Positions 50,258 to 60,284 of a stretch of 64,000 nucleotides of DNA are shown in pieces. Origin of the DNA: Bacillus sp. B15-48 (GTDB lineage Bacteria > Bacillota > Bacilli > Bacillales > Cytobacillaceae). Position numbers and translations under genes: made by a program. The stretch spans positions 62,001 through 126,000 of the forward strand of contig NZ_WOFU01000003.1 of NCBI RefSeq assembly GCF_016879755.1, in the 5' to 3' direction. The notes under the pieces are model-generated. The model ran no database searches. It was not told the origin of the DNA and saw nothing but the letters and a program-made list of their open reading frames with translations. Within the stretch, counting starts at the first letter, position 1; every line of letters starts with the position of its first letter.

Positions 50258-51043
50258 ATGGATTTTTTACAGTTACCAAAAAGGACTTCAGGAAACAGGA
50301 GATATGGGGTCACATCAATTGCCGATTTCGGCACCCCATTTGGACGTTTAAAATATATATTAGATGACTACAGCCACATTATTGACATTGCAAAAATTAG
50401 CATAGGCTCAGCATATGTCACACCAAATATAGAAAGGAAAATAAAGTTATACAAAGAACATCAAATTAAACCGTATTGTGGCGGAACTTTATTTGAAAAA
50501 TGTTATTATCAAAATAAAATCCCTGAATATCTTGATTATTTACAAAAGCTAGAGATTGAGTGGCTAGAAATATCAAACGGTACAATTGATATCCCCTTAC
50601 AAGAACGTCTCAATCTTATTTCTAGAGTAAAGGATCATTTTCACGTCATTGCTGAGGTCGGATCCAAAGATAACAACAGGGAAATGGATATCATCGAATG
50701 GAAAGAGGAAATAAAGCTATTTTTAGAAGCCGGTTGTGATTACGTCATAACAGAAGGAAGGGATTCTGGAACAGCTGGAATCTATGAGAAAAATGGCCAA
50801 ATTAAAACGGATTTAATTAGTAATTTAATCGAAAATATTGATTCAAAAAAGATTATTTTTGAAGCACCAACAGCAAAACAGCAAATGTATTTTATCAATC
50901 ATGTTGGTCCAAATGTAAACTTAGGAAATGTAAAGTTAGACGATGTTTTGGCTTTAGAGACACAACGCATTGGCTTACGTAGTGAAACATTCTATTTGGA
51001 GGAATGTGATGCAACTTACATTAATAAGACACCTACCCACTGA
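50258..51043 (+). CDS. Phosphosulfolactate synthase (ComA/YitD type)
   Basis: A 261-residue TIM-barrel enzyme that adds sulfite to phosphoenolpyruvate to give phosphosulfolactate. Family blocks: GVTSIADFGTPFG, DIAKISIGSAY, VITEGRDSGTAGIY, and IIFEAPTAKQQMYFI. In B. subtilis YitD belongs to the mother-cell operon for 3-sulfolactate, an abundant spore compound. The ATG at 50258 was preferred to that at 50237 because GGAGGAGG lies between them. It heads a three-gene unit with a phosphatase and an APS/PAPS reductase that could supply sulfite. Confidence 0.9.
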   Translation: MDFLQLPKRTSGNRRYGVTSIADFGTPFGRLKYILDDYSHIIDIAKISIGSAYVTPNIERKIKLYKEHQIKPYCGGTLFEKCYYQNKIPEYLDYLQKLEIEWLEISNGTIDIPLQERLNLISRVKDHFHVIAEVGSKDNNREMDIIEWKEEIKLFLEAGCDYVITEGRDSGTAGIYEKNGQIKTDLISNLIENIDSKKIIFEAPTAKQQMYFINHVGPNVNLGNVKLDDVLALETQRIGLRSETFYLEECDATYINKTPTH

Positions 51044-51548
51044 CTGGAATAAAAAAACATGGCTACAAGGAAAAAAAGATATTGGCATTTCTTCTCCCTC
51101 AGAGGCTCTTCAACATGAAATACAGAGAAATGTTCATTTACTTAAAAATAAAACGCCCTTTGATTTAATTTTGGCCAGTACTTTAAAACGCACCCAACAG
51201 ACTGCAGCAGTATATGGATTTCAAGCGAAAACAGAAGCATTATTGGATGAATTGGATTTTGGTCCTTTTGAAGGTCAGCCAAAGGAAAACCTTTTAAACA
51301 AGTATGGCCATCAATGGATGAAAAATCCAAAATCTCTCATTTTAGGAGAGAATGTAACAAACCTTGAAATTCGAATCGTAGAATTTTTAGCAAAATACCA
51401 ACAGCATTCAAATATTTTGATTTTCGGTCATGGTTCATGGATAAGAGCATTAAAATCTTATTGGAAATACGGAGAAATAAATCAAATGAATACATTCACG
51501 ATAGATAATAACGAATGCATCACATTGGAGTTTATCAAGGTAGTATAG
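51009..51548 (+). CDS. Histidine phosphatase family protein in the sulfolactate module
   Basis: A 179-residue phosphoglycerate-mutase-like phosphatase. The phosphohistidine site reads IRHLPTDWN in place of the normal RHGxT; later come DELDFGPFEG and FGHGSWIRA with the second catalytic histidine. It begins with GGAGG six bases before the ATG and overlaps the synthase by 35 bp, so translation is coupled. In B. subtilis the phosphatase of the pathway (ComB/YitC) is of another family; position here suggests a non-orthologous replacement that removes the phosphate from phosphosulfolactate. Confidence 0.8.
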   Translation: MQLTLIRHLPTDWNKKTWLQGKKDIGISSPSEALQHEIQRNVHLLKNKTPFDLILASTLKRTQQTAAVYGFQAKTEALLDELDFGPFEGQPKENLLNKYGHQWMKNPKSLILGENVTNLEIRIVEFLAKYQQHSNILIFGHGSWIRALKSYWKYGEINQMNTFTIDNNECITLEFIKVV

Positions 51549-51564
51549 AGGGGAGTAGCCAAAA

Positions 51565-52272
51565 ATGTTGACATATGAAAGTTGGAACGAGGAGACCGCA
51601 ACCTCCGTTTTGGCAGAAAAATTGGATTATTTAGATATTTTAAAGTGGGCTTATGGAGAATATCCAAATAATGAAATTGTTTATGCGTGCAGCTTCGGTG
51701 CCGAAGGAATTGTCTTAATTGATTTAATTCATAAAGTCAACAAAGATGCCAGAATTATTTTTCTCGATACAGGGCTTCACTTTAAAGAAACATATGAATT
51801 AATTGAAACTGTAAAAAATAAATATCCATCCCTAACTATTGAAATAGTTAAGCCAAACAATTCTTTAACTGAACAATCAAAATGGTACGGTGAAGAGCTC
51901 TGGAAAGACAATCCGAATCTATGCTGTCATTTACGAAAAGTTACGCCCTTAAAGGAAATACTGTCTGGTAAAAGAGCATGGATTTCGGGACTCCGCAGGG
52001 AACAGTCTCCGTTGAGAAGCAAAACAAAGTTTATTAATAAAGATGAAAAATTTAATAATATTAAAATTTGCCCTCTCATCCACTGGACATGGGATGACAT
52101 AAAAACATATATTAAAATCAATAACCTACCATATAATCCTCTTCATGACAATGGCTACCCAAGTATTGGCTGTGCCCCGTGTACCCTACCTGTCCAAGAG
52201 AACGGTGGCTCAAGATCCGGAAGATGGACAGGGCATTCAAAGTCTGAATGCGGCCTCCATATTTCTTATTAA
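51565..52272 (+). CDS. Phosphoadenylyl-sulfate/adenylyl-sulfate reductase (CysH/YitB type)
   Basis: A 235-residue reductase that forms sulfite from (P)APS. The PP-loop region is YACSFGAEGIVLIDL. The iron-sulfur cysteines are present as CCHLRK and CAPC, with the catalytic SECGLH at the C-terminus, so it is of the cluster-containing type that can use APS. It closes the three-gene unit: sulfite production would feed the synthase upstream. A terminator follows. Confidence 0.92.
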   Translation: MLTYESWNEETATSVLAEKLDYLDILKWAYGEYPNNEIVYACSFGAEGIVLIDLIHKVNKDARIIFLDTGLHFKETYELIETVKNKYPSLTIEIVKPNNSLTEQSKWYGEELWKDNPNLCCHLRKVTPLKEILSGKRAWISGLRREQSPLRSKTKFINKDEKFNNIKICPLIHWTWDDIKTYIKINNLPYNPLHDNGYPSIGCAPCTLPVQENGGSRSGRWTGHSKSECGLHISY

Positions 52273-52285
52273 TGGAACAAAATAG

Positions 52286-52318
52286 GAAGATCCTCTAAGT
52301 AGCGGGATCTTCTATTAT
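52286..52318 (+). terminator. Intrinsic terminator after the sulfolactate module
   Basis: GAAGATCC pairs with GGATCTTC around an 11-base loop; the tail CTATTATTATCTTTTT is moderately T-rich. Confidence 0.75.
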
Positions 52319-52935
52319 TATCTTTTTCGCCAATTCGTTTCTAAAAACGTTGGTTTTGGCCACTTTAATTTATAAATCATGTCAATAATATTTGTTGAAA
52401 GAAATTGACAAATTACCGCATAAATGACAATTTTATAATTAATGACCATTGCTGTTAAAAGGAAGATAAATAAATTAATCGCAAACATTACCTTCCCTGG
52501 ATTCCAATTTCGATAAGAAGCAATCATCAAAGCTGGAATAACCATTCCTCCACTTGAAGCACCAGACCGAATGAGAAGCCCTACACCAGTTCCAAAGATA
52601 ATGCTTCCAATCGCCATATCTAAAATTATATGTGATTGTTCAAAGAGCTTGTGTGCTGTGAAAAAGCTTACTGTAAGGGAAGTAATTCCTACTGCAAAAA
52701 TCGTTCGGACAACCCATTTGAACCCAAAATAGTTTAAGGCAAAAAGGAGAAAAAAAGCATTCGCAAGCCATAAAGCGAACCCTAGGGGCAGATGAAGGAA
52801 ATGATTTAACAGTAAAGCAAGGCCTGCTCCTCCACCAGAGGGAATCGAATGAGGGAATAAAAACAGAGCCATGGAAAGCCCTTGTAGGATTGCCCCAATA
52901 ATTAAACAGAAATAAGTAAAAACTGTTTTGGACAT
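52318..52935 (-). CDS. YitT/YczE-like membrane protein (DUF161 type)
   Basis: A 205-residue protein with about five to six membrane segments and the family glycine patterns (SIPSGGGAGLALLLNHFL, IFGTGVGLLIRSGASSGGMV). It ends soon after the membrane part and lacks the DUF2179 domain of typical YitT proteins (about 280 residues). The role is unknown. The ATG at 52935 was chosen over a GTG directly before it; the ribosome site is weak. It is convergent with the APS reductase gene. Confidence 0.75.
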   Translation of the reverse strand: MSKTVFTYFCLIIGAILQGLSMALFLFPHSIPSGGGAGLALLLNHFLHLPLGFALWLANAFFLLFALNYFGFKWVVRTIFAVGITSLTVSFFTAHKLFEQSHIILDMAIGSIIFGTGVGLLIRSGASSGGMVIPALMIASYRNWNPGKVMFAINLFIFLLTAMVINYKIVIYAVICQFLSTNIIDMIYKLKWPKPTFLETNWRKR

Positions 52936-53148
52936 CACAACTGAAAATAATCCTTTAACCGATTTATTCTCAAATTCTTTCCCCCCTTAAATATACCCTT
53001 GTCCATTTTATGTTTACATTAGCTAAAATATGAAGTTGTTTTATATTCATAATGGAAGATGGAAGGAAACCAATAAAGATTTTTTATGCTCATTGATATA
53101 ATAAAACAAAAGATGAATAATGAATTTGTAGATAAGGATGAAATTATA

Positions 53149-54267
53149 ATGAAAAAGATTATCATAGTTGGAGCTGGAATCTTAGGTGCAGCAACCGCCT
53201 ATCAACTTGCGAAAAAAAATGCTGATGTCATCATCATTGACCGAAAAGATAAAGGACAAGCGACAGATGCAGCTGCTGGGATTGTTGGTCCTTGGTTATC
53301 ACAACGTCGGAATCAAGCTTGGTATCAACTTGCGAAAGCCGGTGCACGTTTTTATCCTCAATTGATTGAGGAATTAATACAATCTGGAGAAACTAAAACG
53401 GGCTATGCAAAGGTAGGCTCGTTAAGCTTACATAAAGATAAAAACAAGCTGCAGAAACTACTGGAACGAGCTTTAAAAAGGAGAGAAAATGCGCCAGAGA
53501 TTGGTGAAATTACTTTATTAAATGAAACCGAAACAAATGCTCTTTTCCCACCGATAGATAAAGAATTCGCTTCCGTTCACGTAACTGGCGCTGCTAGGGT
53601 AGATGGACGAGAACTTCGTGACTCTTTATTACGGATCGCACAAAAAAATGGGGCGAAATTTATAAATGGAGATGCGAAACTCTTATATGTAGGAAATAAA
53701 GTGACAGGGATTGAGTTCGAAAATAAAAAAATAAGTGCAGATATGGTCGTAATTTGTGCTGGTGCTTGGGCAAATCAACTGATCGAACCATTAGGAGTTC
53801 GTTTTAACGTTTTTTTCCAGAAAGCACAAATCGCTCATCTTGAAATCTCTAATGAAAACACATCAAACTGGCCTGTTCTTATGCCACCGGAAAATCATTA
53901 TATCGTTCCATTTGATAACAATCGCGTCGTGGTGGGTGCTACACATGAGGACATTGATTATTATGATACGAGGGTAACACCTGGAGGGTTACTAGAAATA
54001 TTGAATAAGGGGATAGACACCGCTCCTGAATTAATTAATAGTACATTTATTGAGGCTAGAACTGGTTTTCGCCCGTTTACACCTGGTTTCTTACCTGTAC
54101 TAGGTCCTATCCCTCAATGGGAAGGCATTGTCGTGGCAAATGGACTCGGTGCCTCTGGTTTAACGATGGGGCCCTATCTCGGTTATGAATTAGCAAAGCT
54201 AGTTATTGGTGAAAAGACAGAAATTGACTTAAATATATACTCAGTTAGCCAAGCGATACAAACCTAA
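53149..54267 (+). CDS. FAD-dependent amino-acid oxidase/dehydrogenase-like protein
   Basis: A 372-residue DAO-family flavoprotein. The N-terminal dinucleotide-binding site is VGAGILGAATAYQL; FRPFTPGFLPVLGPIP and GLGASGLTMGPYLG near the end are typical of DadA and glycine oxidase. It should oxidise an amine or D-amino acid. The substrate is not predicted. The upstream frame extension was rejected in favour of the ATG with AAGGAT upstream. It is monocistronic. Confidence 0.88.
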   Translation: MKKIIIVGAGILGAATAYQLAKKNADVIIIDRKDKGQATDAAAGIVGPWLSQRRNQAWYQLAKAGARFYPQLIEELIQSGETKTGYAKVGSLSLHKDKNKLQKLLERALKRRENAPEIGEITLLNETETNALFPPIDKEFASVHVTGAARVDGRELRDSLLRIAQKNGAKFINGDAKLLYVGNKVTGIEFENKKISADMVVICAGAWANQLIEPLGVRFNVFFQKAQIAHLEISNENTSNWPVLMPPENHYIVPFDNNRVVVGATHEDIDYYDTRVTPGGLLEILNKGIDTAPELINSTFIEARTGFRPFTPGFLPVLGPIPQWEGIVVANGLGASGLTMGPYLGYELAKLVIGEKTEIDLNIYSVSQAIQT

Positions 54268-54273
54268 AGCAAT

Positions 54274-54312
54274 CGAGGGAAATCGCAACCATTAAATCGA
54301 CGATTTCCCTCG
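54274..54312. terminator. Bidirectional intrinsic terminator
   Basis: CGAGGGAAATCG pairs with CGATTTCCCTCG around a 15-base loop, between the convergent oxidoreductase and cydC genes. Confidence 0.85.
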
Positions 54313-54314
54313 TA

Positions 54315-56048
54315 TTATTGATTCAATTTTTGGTATCTAGGATTTTCAGCTAGCAGTTGTTTATGTTGCCCTCTCATGACAATTTGTCCATCATCAAGAA
54401 AAGCAACCTGATCGTCACGTTTAATTCCTGCTAGATTATGGGTGATAAAAAGAATCGTTTTACCTTGAAGAACTTGAAACATCTTTTCAAGAAGATCTCG
54501 TTCTGTACGGGGGTCCAGGCCAATTGTTGGTTCATCTAAGATGACAATTGGCGTATCCTGTAATAATATTCTGGCCAAGGCAATTCTTTGTCTTTCCCCT
54601 CCTGAAAATCGAACGCCAGATTCATGTAATGGACTTTGAAATCCCTCGGGAAGAGATTTAATATAATCATAAAGTTCTACCTGTTTGGCTGCCCAATAAA
54701 CTTCATCATCGGTTGCCGACCGTTTCCCTAGACGAATATTATTCATGACTGTTGTGTCAAATAAGTGTGGCTTCTGATTCAAAACTGATACTACATTAGA
54801 GATTTCGTTATCAAAACTATAAGTATCTAAATTATTTATTGTCACCTTCCCATTAGTAGGATAAATAACTCCTTGAATTAATTTAAGAATGGTTGATTTT
54901 CCTGATCCGCTCGGTCCAAGCAATACGAGTTTATCTCCCTGATCTAATGTAAATGAAACATCGGTTATTGCCTTTTTTCCAGACTTGTAAGTGAACTGAA
55001 CTTGGTCAAACACAAGCTTTAACCTTTCAGCTGTAAACACTTCCTCTTTTTCTTCATGTTTTATAGTGGCATTCATCCCATTTTTGTCTGTTCCCTTTTT
55101 ATCATCAAGTTGTTCAAGCCGCTCGAGTGAATCTTGATAGCGAGGCACCATACTTACAGCATCACTCAGTGGCAAAAATACTTCTGTAATCGGGAATACC
55201 ACAAGAACAAAGCCAGCAATTAAAGTGACCGCAAGCAAACCATTCTCACTTTGTTCAGTTGTCCAGAATATAACGATCAAAACAAGGCCAGCGACCATAA
55301 GCTGAGAACAAAAGTTTCTAATCCGTGTAAATCTTCTCCGCTTTCTCTCGAGACGATATAATTCGTTCTCCCGTTCTTCGTATTTGTCAATGAACTGATT
55401 TTGCCGACCACTAAACACCCAATCACTTATCCCTAGAATCGCATCTGTTAATAATTGGTAAAGGTTGTTTCTGCCTTTTTTTATTAAACGCATATTTGAT
55501 CGAGTCATCAGAAACGATATTGCTGGGACAAGAACGACTAAAATAAATAAATAAACGGCAACTAACGCAGCAATCTCCCAAGAAAAGAAACCTAATACTA
55601 GAATACTAAACAAATATAATAAAAAACCAACAATGCAAGGGAAAATCGTTTTTAAATAGACATCTTGAATATGTTCAATATCATCAGCTAAAACACCTAA
55701 AATATCTCCCGTGCGAAACTTTTTTTCCATTATTAAAACTTTTGGCTCAATTGTTTTATATAAACGTAAGCGCATTTTCGACAGAATCTTTAAAATCACA
55801 TTGTGGCCCATCAACCTTTCCAAATACCTTGATACCGCCCTTAAAATACTAAAAGCTCTCACCGCAACGATTGGCACATATACCATTAAAATCGTTTCTG
55901 GTCTCGTTGCTGACTTCGAAATTAAGTAGCCCGAGGTAAACATTAATAATGTAGCGGCTAAGACAGTTAAAAAGCCCAAACAAACGGTAATGATTATTAA
56001 TTTTTTATTTTGTTTAATATACGGGAAAATCCAGCCATCCTTTTTCAT
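54315..56048 (-). CDS. cydC: Thiol reductant ABC exporter subunit CydC
   Basis: A 577-residue half-transporter: six membrane helices (about residues 1-310), then an ATPase domain with Walker A GPSGSGKST, signature FSGGERQRIALAR and Walker B IVILDEPTIGLD. With the preceding gene product it forms the heterodimeric exporter of glutathione/cysteine-type thiols needed for bd oxidase assembly. The start ATG overlaps the cydD stop by 4 bp. In B. subtilis nomenclature the names of C and D are swapped; here the gene next to cydB is called cydD. Confidence 0.9.
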   Translation of the reverse strand: MKKDGWIFPYIKQNKKLIIITVCLGFLTVLAATLLMFTSGYLISKSATRPETILMVYVPIVAVRAFSILRAVSRYLERLMGHNVILKILSKMRLRLYKTIEPKVLIMEKKFRTGDILGVLADDIEHIQDVYLKTIFPCIVGFLLYLFSILVLGFFSWEIAALVAVYLFILVVLVPAISFLMTRSNMRLIKKGRNNLYQLLTDAILGISDWVFSGRQNQFIDKYEERENELYRLERKRRRFTRIRNFCSQLMVAGLVLIVIFWTTEQSENGLLAVTLIAGFVLVVFPITEVFLPLSDAVSMVPRYQDSLERLEQLDDKKGTDKNGMNATIKHEEKEEVFTAERLKLVFDQVQFTYKSGKKAITDVSFTLDQGDKLVLLGPSGSGKSTILKLIQGVIYPTNGKVTINNLDTYSFDNEISNVVSVLNQKPHLFDTTVMNNIRLGKRSATDDEVYWAAKQVELYDYIKSLPEGFQSPLHESGVRFSGGERQRIALARILLQDTPIVILDEPTIGLDPRTERDLLEKMFQVLQGKTILFITHNLAGIKRDDQVAFLDDGQIVMRGQHKQLLAENPRYQKLNQ

Positions 56049-57769
56049 AACATCTGGCCACCTTGTATTTGTTGCAATTCAAAATATTTCCCTTTGTTTT
56101 TTAACAGTGTATGATGATCCCCATGTTCAACAATTCTCCCCTTATCAAGAACGATAATTTCATCCATTTCTTTCATCCAATGTAAACGATGCGTGGCAAA
56201 AAAGACCAATTTATTTTCAAATAATGGCAACAGTTTTTCTTTAATATCTTGTTCAGTTTCAACGTCCAAATGGGCTGTTGGCTCATCTAATAATACGATC
56301 GGTCTTTCTTCAAGAAATGCTCTTGCAATCGCTACACGCTGTGCTTGTCCACCACTAATTTCCCTTCCTGATTCACCAATCATCTCATCCATTCCATTAG
56401 ACAATTCTGCGATTAAGGAAGTTAAACCTGCTTTCTCTGCAGCCTTTTCGACCTCAATATTTGAAGCTTCAGGGTAATAAAAACGAATATTATTCGCAAG
56501 TGTATCGTAAAAAATATATGGATGCTGTGGGATATAGAGAAGTTGACGTTGCCAATTACTATATTGTAAATGTTGTACTTCATTTTCATTAATAAAAATG
56601 GAACGCCGATCCCCTTCAATAAAGCCTCCAATCAAATCGATAAAAGTTGATTTCCCTGATCCACTTTCACCAACGATGCCAATTTTCTTTTTCCCTTTAA
56701 TTTGAATGTTAAGATCCTTAAGAATTGGGTTCTCTTCATTATCTTGAAAGACATTTAAATGCTTTATTTCTAAAACATCATTGTTTGTCCATTTAGTTAA
56801 ATTTAGTTTTTGTTCCTCCGTTAATTGCGGTGTATCGATAATTTCTCGAATCACCTTTGCTGCATTCTGCCCATTCAATGTTGCGTGGTAATCGCTTCCC
56901 AATTCGCGAACAGGAAGAAAATATTCAGGAGCAAGAATTAATATTGTTAGTGCAGGTCCTAAAAGCATGCCACCTTCAATCAGACCAAGCCCTAAAAACA
57001 CTGCCACTGTAGCTACTGATAACATTGTAAAAAAGTCCAGAGCAAATGAAGATAGAAAGGCGACACGTAGTGTGCTCATCGTCGCTTTTTCGTATTCCTT
57101 GCTAACACCTTCAATGCTTTTTTCATGAGATTTACTTAAGCCAAGAAATTTTAATGTTTCTAATCCTCGTAATGAATCAACAAAATGATTAGATAAAACT
57201 CGGTAAGATTTCCATTGTCGATTTGCTTTGGATTTAGCGACAATGCCTAACAAAATCAGGAAAACGATAAGGACAGGCAAGGAAAGGATGATAACAATTG
57301 CAGACCTTATATCCAAGGTCCAAATGTAAATGGCAAACATCATTGGAAACACAACTACTGCGACCAACTTCGGGAGTAATAGTTCAATGTAATCTCTTAG
57401 TTGCACAACCCCCTCCATGACAAGGGTAACAAGTTTACCGGTACCTTGTTTCTTTGCATTTCTTGGCCCTAAAGTAAACAACTTTGTCAATACATCTTTT
57501 CTCAAAGCGGAAGAAATTTTCTCTGCATAGTGATAACCGATTTTATCTTTTATTGCTGCCAATAAATATCTTGAAATAAAAAACAGCAAAAAAAGACCTA
57601 ATAACTCAACATAATTCCCTTGTTTTCCTTCATAAAAAAGGGAAGTGACCGCTTCTGCAAGATATTTCGCTTGCAGAATAATGGTCACTCCTTGAACGGC
57701 TGTAATGAGAAACAGCACGACAAATAATTGCTTGATTCCTTTGTATTGGAGGATATCTCTATTCATCAA
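56045..57769 (-). CDS. cydD: Thiol reductant ABC exporter subunit CydD
   Basis: A 574-residue half-transporter with the same layout as its partner: membrane part (about residues 15-300), Walker A GESGSGKST, signature ISGGQAQRVAIARAF, Walker B IVLLDEPTAHLD. Starts ATGATG; it overlaps cydB by 4 bp, so cydB, cydD and cydC are translated in a chain. It should act in the same heterodimer as CydC. Confidence 0.9.
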   Translation of the reverse strand: MMNRDILQYKGIKQLFVVLFLITAVQGVTIILQAKYLAEAVTSLFYEGKQGNYVELLGLFLLFFISRYLLAAIKDKIGYHYAEKISSALRKDVLTKLFTLGPRNAKKQGTGKLVTLVMEGVVQLRDYIELLLPKLVAVVVFPMMFAIYIWTLDIRSAIVIILSLPVLIVFLILLGIVAKSKANRQWKSYRVLSNHFVDSLRGLETLKFLGLSKSHEKSIEGVSKEYEKATMSTLRVAFLSSFALDFFTMLSVATVAVFLGLGLIEGGMLLGPALTILILAPEYFLPVRELGSDYHATLNGQNAAKVIREIIDTPQLTEEQKLNLTKWTNNDVLEIKHLNVFQDNEENPILKDLNIQIKGKKKIGIVGESGSGKSTFIDLIGGFIEGDRRSIFINENEVQHLQYSNWQRQLLYIPQHPYIFYDTLANNIRFYYPEASNIEVEKAAEKAGLTSLIAELSNGMDEMIGESGREISGGQAQRVAIARAFLEERPIVLLDEPTAHLDVETEQDIKEKLLPLFENKLVFFATHRLHWMKEMDEIIVLDKGRIVEHGDHHTLLKNKGKYFELQQIQGGQML

Positions 57770-58776
57770 TAAATCATATCCTTACCATCTACACGTTTGC
57801 GGAATACGTAGTAACTCCATATCTGATATCCCAGTACAAACGGGAGCAATGTGACAGCCACAATTGTCATAACCTTTAGCGAATAATTCCCTGAAGCAGC
57901 TGAATATACTGTTAAATCATTTAAACTTGTGATTGAACTAATCATGACCCGCGGGAATAATGCGGTAAATAACAATCCGACCGTTAGCGCAATTCCAACT
58001 CCAGACATCGCAAACGTAAGTCCTTCTCTTTTTTTCATTAACAACAAGATAATTGAAGCATATGCGATGACAATTAAAGCAATGATTGGGATCGTAATCT
58101 GTGGACGTAAAATAAATAGATCTGTTTGGAAATAGGATAAACCGACGAAAGCCACAAGGGAAACTAAAACAGCATAAATGATTTTCTGCGCTTGTTTTCT
58201 CGCCCTTTCTCTAAGATCTCCAACGGTTTTCAATGTAATAAACAGCAAACCATGAAGATAACATAGGAGTGTAACTGTTATCCCACCAACAACTGAGTAG
58301 ACATTCACATAATCTGTAAACCCAGCGTAAATATTCATGTTTGCATCAATTGGCATTCCCCGTAAAATACTTGTAAACAAGACACCAAATAGGAAAGGCG
58401 GAAGCAAACTACCAATGAAAATAATCCAGTCCCATGAACTCCTCCACTTTTGGGCCTTTTCTTTGCTACGAAATTCAAACGCTACCCCTCTGCCGATTAG
58501 AGCTAAAAGAACGAAAACGAATGGTATATAATATCCACTGAACATCGTTGCATACCAATGCGGAAAGGCTGCAAAAATCGCACCGCCTGCTGTAAGCAGC
58601 CATACTTCATTCGCATCCCAAAATGGACCAATCGTATTGATCAGCATTCTTCTCTCTAATTCATTTTTCGCGAGAGTTCGTGTTGACATTCCCACACCAA
58701 AATCAAAACCCTCTAAGAAGAAAAAGCCAATAAACAGCACAGCAACTAATATAAACCAAAGTTCGCTTAATTCCAT
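57766..58776 (-). CDS. cydB: Cytochrome bd ubiquinol/menaquinol oxidase subunit II
   Basis: A 336-residue integral membrane protein with eight or so hydrophobic segments (WFILVAVLFIGFFFLEGFDFGVG start, GPFWDANEVWLLTAGGAIFAAFP loop in part). It binds no heme itself but stabilises subunit I. The start codon shares one base with the cydA stop. Part of cydABDC. Confidence 0.95.
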   Translation of the reverse strand: MELSELWFILVAVLFIGFFFLEGFDFGVGMSTRTLAKNELERRMLINTIGPFWDANEVWLLTAGGAIFAAFPHWYATMFSGYYIPFVFVLLALIGRGVAFEFRSKEKAQKWRSSWDWIIFIGSLLPPFLFGVLFTSILRGMPIDANMNIYAGFTDYVNVYSVVGGITVTLLCYLHGLLFITLKTVGDLRERARKQAQKIIYAVLVSLVAFVGLSYFQTDLFILRPQITIPIIALIVIAYASIILLLMKKREGLTFAMSGVGIALTVGLLFTALFPRVMISSITSLNDLTVYSAASGNYSLKVMTIVAVTLLPFVLGYQIWSYYVFRKRVDGKDMIY

Positions 58777-60173
58777 TATTGGTAAGCCCCCTTATCGAAA
58801 GGATCAATGGCTACTTGCGGCTCATCAGCCGGACTGTAAACCACTCCTTTTCTGATTTCTCTTAGGAATAAATACACGGTAACACCGGCTAATATCGCAT
58901 AAACTAGTGTGAATGCAATAAAGGAAAACAACAATGCACCTGTTGAAACGTTTGGTGAAACTGCAGCCTCTGTTGTCATCAATCCGAATACTGTCCAAGG
59001 CTGTCGTCCGATCTCTGTCATAATCCATCCGGCTGTATTCGCAATGATAGGAAAAGCAATGAGCCAAACCATTGTTTGTAAATAAATTTTACTACTCTCG
59101 AGTTTTTTACGATAACTAAGGAAAAGTCCAATCATAGATAAGAGAATCATTACAACACCGGCTCCAACCATAATTCGGAAACTCCAGAAGGTGGTATTCA
59201 CTGGAGGGATATAGTTCCCTTCCCCATATGTCGCTTCATATTCTGCTTGGATGGTGTTCATCCCCGGGACACTTCCCTGAAATTCGCCATAGGCCAGGTA
59301 GCTTAACGCATAAGGGACCGTTAATTCGTAAGCATTTTGTCCAGTTTTCTCATCAATGATTGCAAATATAGTCCATCCAGCAGGATCTCCGCTATCTTCC
59401 CAAAGCCCTTCGCTTGCCGCCATTTTCATCGGTTGAGATTCCATTAAATGCTTAGCCTGGGCATGTCCTGAAAACGCAACTCCTATACCTGCAATAAGCC
59501 CGATTACCATTGCGATATTAAAGGATTTTTTAAAAATATCTACTTGGAGATTTTTCTTAATCTTAAAAGCACTGACTCCAGCAATAAAAAAGGCCCCGGT
59601 AGCAAGTGAACCAAAAACTACGTGCGGAAATTCGACAAGTAATTGTGGATTCGTTAACAACGCAGCAAAATCGTTCATTTCAGCACGACCATTATTGATA
59701 ACATATCCAACAGGCTCTTGCATGAATGAATTCGCTGCTAAAATCCATAACGCAGACATAATGGTCCCAAATGAAACAAGCCATATACATGTTAAGTGAA
59801 CTTTCGGTGAAAGTCGGTTCCACCCAAAAATCCAAAGCCCAATGAACGTTGATTCCATAAAGAACGCCAATAGCGCCTCAATGGCAAGTGGTGCACCAAA
59901 AACGTCCCCAACGAAACGGCTGTACTCGGACCAGTTCATGCCAAACTGAAACTCTTGGATAATTCCAGTGACGACTCCAACCGCAAAATTAATGATAAAT
60001 AAATGCCCCCAAAACTTTGCCATTTTCAAGTATACATCCTGTTTTTTCACTACATAAAGAGTCTCCATCAGCGCAACCATAAAGACCAATCCAATGGACA
60101 TCGGTACAAATAGGAAGTGAAAAATCGTCGTTGCACCAAATTGGAGCCTCGCTAAAATTAATTCACTAATCAT
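58776..60173 (-). CDS. cydA: Cytochrome bd oxidase subunit I
   Basis: A 465-residue heme protein: FGATTIFHFLFVPMSIG holds the heme b595-ligand histidine (His19), and the GRQPWTVFGLMTTEAAVS block is conserved. The quinol loop is of the short Bacillus type. The enzyme is a high-affinity terminal oxidase used at low oxygen. The first gene of cydABDC, with regulatory palindromes upstream. Confidence 0.96.
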   Translation of the reverse strand: MISELILARLQFGATTIFHFLFVPMSIGLVFMVALMETLYVVKKQDVYLKMAKFWGHLFIINFAVGVVTGIIQEFQFGMNWSEYSRFVGDVFGAPLAIEALLAFFMESTFIGLWIFGWNRLSPKVHLTCIWLVSFGTIMSALWILAANSFMQEPVGYVINNGRAEMNDFAALLTNPQLLVEFPHVVFGSLATGAFFIAGVSAFKIKKNLQVDIFKKSFNIAMVIGLIAGIGVAFSGHAQAKHLMESQPMKMAASEGLWEDSGDPAGWTIFAIIDEKTGQNAYELTVPYALSYLAYGEFQGSVPGMNTIQAEYEATYGEGNYIPPVNTTFWSFRIMVGAGVVMILLSMIGLFLSYRKKLESSKIYLQTMVWLIAFPIIANTAGWIMTEIGRQPWTVFGLMTTEAAVSPNVSTGALLFSFIAFTLVYAILAGVTVYLFLREIRKGVVYSPADEPQVAIDPFDKGAYQ

Positions 60174-60284
60174 CCCACTGATTTCTCCTTTCTCAGCAAT
60201 ATGTTTATACCTTCGTTATGTAGATTCTATAGTTGGCACTACCTCTTATTTACAAATTCAGTTTAGCAATCGAATACGATTAAA

